The notes under the pieces are model-generated. The model was not told where the DNA came from, ran no database searches, and saw only the letters and a program-made list of their open reading frames with translations. A stretch of DNA of 64,000 bases from Cristatella mucedo. Lineage: Eukaryota; Bryozoa; Phylactolaemata; Cristatellidae. The position numbers and the translations under genes were made by a program. Of this stretch, positions 55,130 through 64,000 are shown piece by piece. Location: positions 1,741,501-1,805,500 of the forward strand of contig WPIO01000061.1 in the NCBI GenBank assembly GCA_009760855.2, given 5' to 3'. Each line of letters begins with the position of its first letter. Positions within the stretch are counted from its first letter, which is position 1.

Positions 55130-57050
55130 AACAACACGGTTTAGAATTAAATGCACAGGGTTAGCATGTAAGTATATTTAGTGGGAGCATGCACAACGTC
55201 AGCATGACTCGCTGCGGTGGCGGTGGCGAAGTATGGGCGCCACCAGCCTGCTAGCACACAACAGACAAATCACGGAAACGTTCAAAATACTGTGATCAAT
55301 ATATGCTTCTTAATTTTTTTAACGTGGGCAAGTAAGGAGACTTTTTTTCTAATTCGGGAGTAAGTTCCAAGCTGTGGGAGCATACGAAGTAAAAACACGG
55401 TCTTCAAAGGGTTTTGAGATTAACATAAAATGTGGTTGAGCAGTAAGATTCCGAAAAGCTCGTGGTAAGATGCTTAACCTATTTCGGGAGTAGATCAGAT
55501 AGGTAGGCTAGACTCAAGGAATTAAAGGACCTAAAATTGAGCGAGAAATATAGAAGGTAATGTGTCTCTTGATTGGGAGACTTAAAGGTCAGCGATAAGT
55601 GTTGTAATTCGGCAACTGTTTAAGTGACGGCAGTCAAGCCGAGCGGCACCAGCGCCAGCTGCAGCACTTCAGTCCACTGATCGGTACAACGCCTTGCTGT
55701 GAGCCACAGAAGTTTGTACGGCATATCACAAATAAGTTAATCAATTTGCACGTGGTATCCTTGTATAAAAAAGCCCAAATTGTGGAAAATAGTCAGACGT
55801 GACTGTGTAGCAGAGAGAGTTTTTTAATGGAGTTCACTTTGGAACTTTATCCATAGATTACTTATTGATTTATTACGAGAAGAGCATGGCAGAGTGGATG
55901 TTGGGCATAATCCGAATTCTGATTTTTCCTTCCTATGCCCATGACAAGTAAGTTGGTTTTGTCAAAATCTACTAAACCTTCCTGCCATCCATATCCCGAT
56001 GTCATCAAAAGATGCAGTTAGGTAGTCAAGGGATTTCGACTTGCCGGAGGGCTGGGAGGACCAAAGAGAAGGTACACATTATTATCACCTGCATAGAAGT
56101 GAAGCCTAAATTGTGCTTGGAATCAAGGCTGTAAAAGGGAGAGTATAGGCCGTGAAACGATAGGGCCTGCACAGACAACGGAGATATCCCATATTACAGG
56201 GGTCTCTCGGATTATCTTCGTACCTGCACATTAATCCTCCACTTACAGAATGTGGGCAATAGAAGCTTTAGCTCTGCAGGTCCAACATTGGGATCTCGCT
56301 TCCACATGATCGTACCCAACGACAGCCACTCTCCTGCTGCCGACTGTGTCTCATGCTTTCCAGCCGCCCTGAGCTGCTACTTCCATGATACTTACTACCA
56401 AAACTGCTCTCACGACTCTGTTATGCTTCCCACTTTTTCTTAGCTGTGTGAGATGAACAATTGTGGTTACCAAATGCGTAACGAAAGCCGCTTAGGCTGA
56501 GAGTGGGCTAATCAAAACTCTCCTGTGTACTCTTGACAAAGTGATTATGGCTTTGTAAAGTTACTGACGATATAAACTATATTAAATTACAATATTCCCC
56601 TGTATCCCACTTAGAAACATTAAAATTCAGTTTCTGTGATACTCAGCGAGATGAGAAGTGCTCAAGAACGACTTGGTGATCGTTAGTATCGACAGCTGCC
56701 GAAAGATTAAGCTGAACTTGGAGAGATAATTTATCCAAGTCTGGACTCCTAAATAGCTTGTTCTGTCCCCGAAGCAATGGTGACTCCGTAGCATGAGCAG
56801 TTTTAAAACCAGATTGGAACTTACTAGCAAGGTTTGATGTGTGAGTTTATCTGGTCTGCCACGACTCGTTGCAGTCATCGATAGAAACGATGAAAGAGAG
56901 AAAATTCTGTTCTGAAATTGCTCGGTTCAGTGTGGCTCTCTTGAGTAGTGGCATGACTACATCTTTTTTGTACAAGAGCTGGGACATGAGCTGAGACAAA
57001 TGGCATATTTATGACGCAAATGAGCACTGTGGATTTTCAGCTTGGGTATG
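55130..57050 (-). mobile_element. Old family-1 LINE, inverted paralogue of 17690-19530
   Basis: Antisense RT and 3' UTR. It shares with 17690-19530 the extra GCGGTGGCGGTGGCGAAG stretch (55213-55230), the embedded family-2 fragment at the same site, and general divergence. It extends further 5' (to about 57050) than the copy in intron 3. Confidence 0.82.
56240..56600 (+). mobile_element. Family-2 LINE fragment inside the old family-1 LINE
   Basis: C-terminal RT remnant (AATAGAAGCTTTAGCTCTGC) to 3' UTR (CGAAAGCCGCTTAGGCTGAG) and GTAAAGTTACTGACGATATA. Fuller than its paralogue at 17944-18112, which has lost the middle. Confidence 0.83.
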
Positions 57051-57255
57051 AATTTTCCTGAGAACTTGAACGTGGAATTTAATACTAGCCGGTGTAGAAG
57101 TATTCAGAATGATCCTTCAGGTCGTCAACTATGAACATTTACCTTATACCGATATTTGTAGCATTGCTTAACGAATGAGAGTGTACAGACGCATCGAGAT
57201 TTGAAATTTCTTGTGTAACCCGAATGTTTTCCTCAGCTAACACGCCGTCCTGCTG

Positions 57256-57331
57256 TGGGCACTATGGTCATAAGAGCTATTGGCATAGTGCCCATAGCAA
57301 GACTACAGCGTTCGCTACGGGCACAGTGCCC
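57256..57331. other. Perfect hairpin plus third palindrome
   Basis: TGGGCACTATG at 57256-57266 and its exact complement CATAGTGCCCA at 57284-57294 form an 11-bp stem with a 17-base loop. GGGCACAGTGCCC (57319-57331), nearly the same arms, follows. It could be a cruciform, the remnant of an inverted-repeat element, or a regulatory palindrome; no class is recognised. Confidence 0.6.
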
Positions 57332-57344
57332 ATAACAAAGCGAT

Positions 57345-59814
57345 GTGCTTCTCCGGTCGATATACTTATCAAAAGGTAAATTTAATCAACTATTTTGCAT
57401 TTATAAATACTGTTGCTCGCTTCTAACGGTAAGTAATTCTTTTAAGAAGTACATAAAAGCAGGCCTAAAAATCCAGGAAGCTCCTGAATACCGTTGCAAA
57501 ATGGCATTAAGTGGAGACCAGAATGAGTGGGTTATGGACTCGCGAGAAGGTTGGTTAATTGTTTACATACTGCAGGTGTTATGGTTGTGTAAATACACCC
57601 AGGTATTTCAGATTCACTCGCTTTCAATGGGCAGGCAGACAAGCCATTGCAAAGCCCAGTGATTATGGACGTAGAGCTTGACGGCTGATCCTCGATTACG
57701 AATCATATCAGCTGAATTAAGTTCGAGTCGCTATTGAAATAACCGCTCTAGGAGAGTGCTTATTAGCCGCATGATGCATGATTATGTACTAGTGAGATTG
57801 TTGCATGATGTCCTGACCTGGATATGAGGCACTGGCCTAACCACAGTCGCTCACTCTTTGAGCAACTGTCTGTTGGTCGGCGAAGCATAGCACTGAGCGG
57901 CTGCGTGTGTCACTTGGAAGTCGCTCATTGTATGGGGGTTATATGTAGTCTAGTATTTTTGTTTTGGTACTATGGTGCTGCTAAAAGCACTGCGAGCGGA
58001 ATATTGAGTGCTAAATTTCTGTGTTCGGTGTATTGCAAGTATCAGGCCTTTGCACATGGCAGGCATTGTGCGGCTACCCGATCCAGTGATGGCTTCGCGG
58101 TTGCAATGGCATGCTGAGAGGTGAATTGTGTCCGGTTGTAACGATGGATGTTTAGGCCTTATTGCTCTTGCTGCTTAAAAAGAGCTATAGCTGTCAATTG
58201 CATTGCCACAAATTATGTGTACGAGCCTTGAATTTCGTCTGATCATCATTGGAATGGTTAGACTTGTCAGTGCCAAGAAATATTATCACCAGAAGTTTGC
58301 TAAAAGATGCTCATATTTGCAGAAAGTTATAACTCTAAAATTGGTAAGGTTCCAGTTTTCATCAAAAATGAATTACAAACATCCTTGTGAGCCGTTGATT
58401 TGAGAGTGACTTCACAGCCCTGCTCTTAAGATTCTCATCCGGGAGTGTAGTGTCGCTAGGGGCTGTATTATGGCTGATGAGAATTTACAGATCTAAGAAT
58501 GAATATCCTAGATAATCATAGTGCAGTATTAGTGTCCTTTGTTGTATCATATTTTTAATCTGTAGCTCCTGTTAGAAACTGTGGATAATAAAATCACACA
58601 TAATTACGTGTTCATTGGCTTAGTTGGGCTAGAAATGAACAGGTAAGGAACAAATTCCACCAAATAGCATTCGCTTGTACGAATTTTTAGCTGTGTACGA
58701 TGTAGGAACTAAAAGCGGGACTGCAGGTAGTTGGAAATTAACTTTCGATGGCAAGGATAGTAAACTGTGCATCCAACGCAGTGTACACCTAGCATGACAA
58801 CTAGTTCTCAGCCTGTGGCCGAAATTCCTTATAAAAATAAAAAGTCGTTAGCCCATAAGATAAAAACACCAATGATATTATTTTGAAATGTTAATGTTTC
58901 CAAAAAAATGTTTAATACGCCACAGATACGTGTATTGTTTAACTATTTCTGGTGTACGGTTGCCGGTTGGCATCGTAGTTGCCCTAAGCAATGCTATGCC
59001 GAGTTGTTGTGATGGTGATAATTCAAAGACGGGAAAGAAAAACCCCACTTGTTATAGCCATTAAAGTTGTGGTTTTGTAAGCAAGAATAGTTCAAAATAT
59101 GTTCTTTTGATTGTAGGACTAAGTGAACAAGATGATTCAAAAGTAATTATGGTAAAGTAGCCACCTGTAATTGGTAGTATCACTCACTTTACGAGAGACG
59201 AAGGTCTATCACTTAGCAGCAATCGCGATCGATTGTATGCATGTTAAACTGTGACCTCCATTAGCAACGCGTGTGATCGTTGAGTTTTTTGGCTCTGTGT
59301 GAGATCACGATTCCATTAACTGTTTGAACCTCTTACCTAACCACAGTGCCTTATAAAGTATGCACTTTCGTCCCAGATAATATAATTCGAAAATGTCGTT
59401 GGTATACACCGGTCAATAAAAAAGAGGGTTATTGACATGCATAGTGTCAAGCAAGATGGGTGAGTTAACACGAAGGTGCTGACACGACATTTGGATAGTG
59501 GGAACTTGACTCTTTATTGCACTAAATAACGCACTACTAACCATCCAAATCACACAGCAACAAAAGAAGACAGGTTGAGGTGAGTACCGAGGCTGGTAGG
59601 GAGTTACCGCTTATATGAGCATGCAAGCGGTCAGCTTTATTACATGAGGATTTCAATAATCTATGGAGGGCAAGATACATTTATGCTGATGAGTAAATAG
59701 GTGTGATGTGGGAGCGAGGTTAAGGCAATACGGTCTGACGCTTAAACCTCCATGCTGAAGTGACGTGCGACACAGAAGACATTGATATTTTTCGTTGGTG
59801 GACGCTGAGAATTG
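57345..59814. other. Unassigned interval
   Basis: Open frames 57345-57662 (105 codons), 57824-58117 (97) and 58203-58403 (66) have no recognised domains or supporting splice pattern. No match to the repeat families in this window. GC is near average. Confidence 0.4.
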
Positions 59815-59975
59815 ATTGGATGCTCGATAAGCAGCCAGTGAGTCTCAGACTAGTGTAATGACTTAACATTGCCATCGACGGCAGACCGGACCGATGCTCA
59901 TTAAATAGCTATTGAGTTTCATGCTGGTATGATGACTTAGTATTTCCGTTGACGGCAGACCTGACGACCAGGTAC
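59815..59975 (+). repeat. Two-unit imperfect tandem repeat
   Basis: Two units of about 75 bases, each opening TGCTC(G/A)(A)TAA and ending near TGACGGCAGACCTGAC: GACGGCAGACCGGACC at 59877 and GACGGCAGACCTGACG at 59950. Non-coding. Confidence 0.65.
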
Positions 59976-60295
59976 AGGTGCAGGCAAAAATATATTGGGT
60001 AGCAGTCTGGCATTGTTGTAATAGTGACATGATTTAACACATATGTAAACTAGTTTGCTTGTCATTCTCTTGTGTTAGGAGGCTGTAAGTTTGGTTATGC
60101 TCAGCTGAAAGTAGGCTTGCTTGACTGAGGAAGAAGTGTGCACATTACAAACCAATGTAACTGAAATAGCTAGCCTGCATTACGGCTGGAGGCATAAAAG
60201 TGATTGTTGATAAAATTATGTTGAAAGGGAATGAAGCGTGTCGCATGAGATCTGGTTTAGAATGTGAAATTGCTAGGTATGACTAAGGCTCATCA
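59976..60295. other. Unassigned interval
   Basis: No gene or repeat recognised. Confidence 0.45.
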
Positions 60296-60525
60296 TTTTC
60301 AGCGGTCGTGAGCTGATACTTCCACGCCACTTTCTACCTCAACTGCTCTCCTGACTCTGGTACGCTTCCCACTTTCTATTTGTTGCGTGAGACGAAGTCT
60401 GTGGGCTACCGAATGGGTAACGAAAACCGCTTAGGCTGTGAGTGGACCATACAAAACTCTCCTCCGTCTCACCCACATAGTCTTTGTGACTTTGGGGAGC
60501 TACAGACGGAGATACATTACATACA
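60296..60525 (+). mobile_element. Family-2 LINE 3' end
   Basis: Starts at TTTTCAGCGGTCGTGAGCTG, near the RT stop, and runs through the 3' UTR to GAGATACATTACATACATTG. The tail shows the TACAT-type repeat that seems to end this family. Confidence 0.87.
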
Positions 60526-60883
60526 TTGAGACTTAATGTCACAATTATGGCAACTCTTCTGGGAATGATTATTCGAATTAATGACATAATGTTTGCATAT
60601 GCCACCTGATTAGTTAAATAGGAATCATTGGTAAGGATTCAGAAGAGGTTTAAGGATTATACTGTCAAGAACTTTCAGGTTGGGAGTACAGAAAGAAGAG
60701 CTCAAAGCTCGCGAATTCGTCACAGGCTCTAACTCGTAACTGGGGCAGTAGCCTGAAGTTTTCAATCAAGCTCTCTCACCTCTTCCTCCCCAGCGACCTG
60801 AGCATGTCTCGTGCTGCTCTCTACAACGCAGAACTGCTGGCGGTTTTGTGCAGTTGCAGCCTCTTGTCCACTGCGATATTATT
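60526..60883. other. Unassigned interval
   Basis: No gene or repeat recognised between a family-2 3' end and a SINE. Confidence 0.45.
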
Positions 60884-61070
60884 GTGAGCCATGATGGCAC
60901 ACTAGGTAATGCGGTTGCGTTCACGACCTCAGTCCCGAGGTCGTGGGTTCGATTCCTGCGGTGGGTGATTCTTTATCGCCACTGCAAGCGGTGGTGATAG
61001 CCGTAAAGGCTCTACTGTCGCTATACAAAAAGAGGCTGTTTAATCAGCTAGTATTTATTTATTTATTTAA
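60884..61070 (+). mobile_element. tRNA-headed SINE, copy 5, best preserved
   Basis: The tRNA-like head GTGAGCCATGATGGCACACT contains an A-box-like TGGCACACTAGG. B box GGTTCGATTCC is at 60946-60956, flanked by a potential T stem (GTGGG/CCTGC). Between them ACGACCTC/GAGGTCGT pairs as a long arm. The body has ATCGCCAC/GTGGTGAT pairing; the 3' end is TAATCAGCTAG with a (TATT)n tail. Pol III transcription from the internal boxes is inferred. Confidence 0.93.
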
Positions 61071-61364
61071 CTAAGACAGTGCACAGGACAGGATAAGTGT
61101 ATATGCTAGAACCACACCGTGCTGGAAACAAAGTGCCCTCAGTCATGCCCGGTCCATATGGGCAAAAAGACGATTGAGTGGGAACCATTGGGTGCCTTGC
61201 TGCTTCGAATGGCCGACTATCGCTTTAACGAAAAATGGAAGAAAGAATCCCTCAGTTACTATATGCAAGCACGGCAGCAAAGGCCTGCCGCTCGCAGTGA
61301 CCGTTCGGGTGTTTAAATGGGAGTAATAGCAGATTATACAGCCACTCCCTTATTCTGCCTTGTT
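61071..61364. other. Unassigned interval
   Basis: A 65-codon frame (61119-61316) ends here with a hydrophilic, basic C-terminus and no known motif. Not supported as a gene. Confidence 0.4.
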
Positions 61365-61675
61365 TTCCTCGGCCTCACCTCCCCTATTCATTGTTTCCAT
61401 CCCCATCTCCCGAACCTCCCCTGAGTTCTCCCTTTCTCTCTAACCATCTACCTGTCTCCCCTAACACTCCCCTTTCTCTCCAACCTTCTCACTCTCTCTC
61501 AAACCGTCTCCCTCTCCCCCACCTTCTTCCACTCTCTCCCCATCTTGTCACTCTCTCTTGCATCTTCTCCTCCCACTCCTACCTTATCCCTTACTTCCTC
61601 TCTCTACCTCTTTCCACCCTCTTCCTTTTCTAGTCTCCTACTCCCTTTCTGTCTCCTCGTTTGTTCTCCTTCTCA
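61365..61675. repeat. Polypyrimidine low-complexity tract
   Basis: About 310 bases that are almost entirely C and T on the + strand, made of loosely repeated units such as CTCTCTCNAACCNTCTCCCT. Open frames over it encode Ser/Pro/Leu-rich strings that are artefacts of composition. Confidence 0.88.
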
Positions 61676-64000
61676 GACGTGCATACAATGCTGAAATATT
61701 TGAGGCTATATGCATCTTCATCTTCAGCGTGTGCAAAGTTTACGTGCCAGCACTGTATGCATACTAGCTGCAGAAGAGAAGCATCCATCATCATTTACTT
61801 GAAGATGACATAAGACAACCGCCGAATCCGAGACCATGAGTGCATGCATGTAAAGAAGCGAAAGCAGTCGTAGATTGATTAAAGGGTAAGGTTATACCAC
61901 CTTCAACGACCAAGGTTTTGGGCTATAACCCTGAAGCAAATATACAGTAGCTGCTTAGGGATTAGGTTTTCCATAGCTGCAGTAGAAACTAATAGCGTAA
62001 AATTGGTGCCACAACCAGCACAGACCGACAGAAGGTTTAAATGCTAACCACTACATGGGCTCCAGAAGCAGCAGAAGGAGTTTCATCGGATGGTTCGTTG
62101 TGCAAAACTGCTTGACGTTAGTAAAATCATTTGGCCAGTTATCTCATGCTAATCTGTAGATGTCTCAGCAAATATTTGGTGAACATCCTACCTGTAAGCT
62201 GATGCACTGACATCACGCAAGCACGGGCACACAAACGACGAAGCGAGGACGCCGAGGCTGATTACAAATTTAAGGTTTTCTGCCAGTGGCCTCAACCCAA
62301 CACCCACACTGCCTTAACCACCCGCACCGCTTTATCCCCATACAGCCTTACCCCCATACACCCATGTTTCCCCTATCCCGTTTTCCGCCGGCTGCTCTTG
62401 TTCAGGCAGCGACCCAAATTCACTATAGCATGTCCAAATAAATCGTCATATCATCACACAACCCAGCAGCCGCAAAGCCACTTGCCCATATAAGTAGCTG
62501 CAAAGTTAGCTAATGCCGCGAATCTTTAATAGAGTTCCCCATGTTTTAGCAACTCCCAACCATGAAATTGGTGGTGAAAAAGGCAGAAATACGTGTTTTC
62601 TGATGGCCCTAAGTGAAATCTACGAAAGGGTCGTTTGACAATGGGGTGGTGACCTGCAAGTTGAGAACCGCTTGACCATACAGTCGTAACGTAGCAATAA
62701 CAAAATCACACCATCCTGCAATGTTCGTTCTTCAAGTGCTCGCACTGCCGTAGGCACTCATGGGCTGACTTCTTTGTAGGCTTCCCCTAATAGCGGAGCC
62801 TTCTTTGCTTTACTACTGGTACAAGCCTGCGGTCTTCCAGATGCCATGCAATGCCTCATACCGCTTTTTCAGTTCTCTAGCACACGAGCTGTCTGGTCTC
62901 TCGCTTGCTAAAGTTCCAAAGATAATACGACCTCAGTTTTCTCTTACACAATCTGAGGCAGCTTCCTTAATCACCGCTGGTTTAACCGCATACATGGATC
63001 GACACCCTCAGCCGGCTTTGGCTGCATTGTCATTGGGCGTCCACCCGATTTCCTTTAAGGACTTATGCATTAACAAGTGGCACTTTCTATTAAACGAATA
63101 ACGTTCTACAGGGCAGTTTAAGAGAGATGTTCCGGCCGTATTTAAAGTCGCCTGATTGGCTTTTCCAAAACATTTTGTAAGGGTATTGGCATAGCCAGCC
63201 GATAAGTAAGGGAGTACCACACCTCGTTCATATCGGGTAGGGTACTCAGTGTTTCTCCTAGCAGGAAATAACCGGCCGAAGCATAATTTCTTTTTTATAG
63301 GCCGAGTGCGACAAACAGCATCAAGAAACGACCAACCCCTTTCCTTAGCTAGCTCATGCCAGCACCAGGAGGTTGCCTAAGTGCGAGAATTGCATTCCCA
63401 ACAATTGAAAATTGTTTAGCCTCGAAAAGCCTAGCTCCCAATGTATACTCACAATGCACACTCGTTGGTGCAGATGTTCCAGTCCTCGAAGAAGACCAAG
63501 ATGCTCCCGTGCCGGTACGTCATCCATAGCTGTTACTGCTACCGGCACTATCACCGATAATTCCGTTGTTCAAAATATCAGAAGGAAGCTCCGTAGATCC
63601 AGATATCAGAAGGACTTCGAGTGGGTGCTGCAGATGCACCAGCGTGATGCTGAGCAGGTCAACTTCAAGAGCCATCACTGTCGTTTGTACCGACAGCTTT
63701 TCCGCCGGAATCAGGTGCTGCTGCAATACCTGCAGCAGCATTTCCGGTGCTAGTCAGTTGCCAGACTGCGCCTGGCATGCTCATGCGTCACTCTGAAAGC
63801 TGGTGTTCGGTGACCGGCAACTTCTGCTGCTATCGTCGCTTGTGCCTGAACCTGACCAGGCGAAAGAACTCAGGATTTAGACTCACGTGTTGTAGCACTG
63901 ACACACAGGGCAGCCCTCTCATTACACTAGATAGGGGTAGGTTCACGCATTGCAGCATTGTGCTTCAAACGATGATAATGCTTATGATCTAACAGCTTTT
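61676..64000. other. Unassigned interval at the window end
   Basis: No repeat is recognised. Open frames 62805-63101 (98 codons), 63412-63753 (113) and 63747-63992 (81) show no domain I can name. 63450-63760 is richer in GC and has overlapping frames on both strands, which may mark coding sequence, but I cannot choose a frame. Confidence 0.4.

Larger units (their letters stand above)
50350..57050 (-). repeat. Makorin-locus duplicate, copy 3 (inverted)
   Basis: Minus-strand copy of about 17.7-24.7 kb. Reading down from 57050 it contains, in copy-1 order, the old family-1 LINE with embedded family-2 fragment, the GATAGTAAGAGGTTTCATTC segment, exon 4, intron 4 with the family-2 remnant, and exon 5. 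It lacks the SINE (18982) and the family-2 element (20745) of copy 1. The RING exon 3 is not found beyond 57050, so either the duplication ended there or the exon was lost. Confidence 0.85.

Noticed and set aside
8890-57050. Processed (retroposed) makorin pseudogenes
   Set aside because: The extra copies retain intron sequence, splice sites and intronic repeat insertions, so they came from DNA duplication.
60884-60965. Functional tRNA genes in the SINE heads
   Set aside because: The heads lack a consistent acceptor stem and anticodon arm and are followed by the conserved SINE body in all five copies, so they are tRNA-derived and not tRNA genes.
61391-61767. Ser/Pro/Leu-rich proteins at 61391-61633 and 61558-61767
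   Set aside because: They are translations of the polypyrimidine tract and reflect base composition only.
1-64000. CRISPR arrays, bacterial operons, phage or toxin-antitoxin genes
   Set aside because: No regularly spaced repeats with unique spacers. The (ATT)n runs are LINE tails. Gene structure, introns and repeats are those of an animal genome.

Overview
This is animal nuclear DNA: spliced GT-AG exons, long AT-rich introns, non-LTR retrotransposons with microsatellite tails, a tRNA-derived SINE and a hAT transposon. Nothing is bacterial, phage or plasmid-like. The lineage cannot be fixed from the sequence alone; an invertebrate or early-branching chordate with a repeat-rich genome of about 40% GC fits. 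At least half of the window is recognisable mobile DNA. Only one host gene can be supported with confidence.

The host gene is a makorin-like RING/CCCH gene on the + strand (16638-24621). Five short exons join in phase to a 255-residue reading frame with a C3HC4 RING and a C-terminal CCCH finger. Its third and fourth introns are packed with retrotransposon remains. Three more, broken, intron-containing copies lie in the window: about 8.9-13.3 kb (+), 26.75-27.9 kb (-) and 50.35-57.05 kb (-). Several retroelement insertions sit at the same sites in more than one copy, so the copies arose by DNA duplication, one of them inverted, and not by retrotransposition.

Mobile elements. Family 1 is an L2-like (CR1/L2 group) LINE with a YADD reverse transcriptase, a terminal GCGCTTT hairpin and an (ATT)n tail; about 20 pieces are present. 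Family 2 is a related LINE with a different 3' end that finishes near a short TACAT-type tail; about a dozen pieces are present. Five copies of one tRNA-headed SINE are scattered through the window. A 6.3-kb hAT transposon with BED finger and transposase (35276-41580) has a perfect 8-bp target duplication and is split by a 3.58-kb family-1 LINE with its own 5-bp duplication. An unclassified repeat R of about 1.5 kb occurs at 4397-5848 and 41813-43445.

Layout: 1-8160 LINE cluster, one SINE and repeat R; 8.9-13.3 kb decayed makorin copy 2; 13.5-15.45 kb two old antisense LINEs; 16.6-24.7 kb makorin gene; 25-34 kb family-2 and family-1 pieces, makorin copy 4 and a SINE; 34-35.3 kb no assigned gene; 35.3-41.6 kb hAT with nested LINE; 41.6-50.3 kb repeat R and nested LINEs; 50.3-57 kb inverted makorin copy 3; 57-64 kb mostly unassigned, with a family-2 3' end, a SINE and a polypyrimidine tract. 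Boundaries of decayed repeats are good to roughly 10-50 bases.
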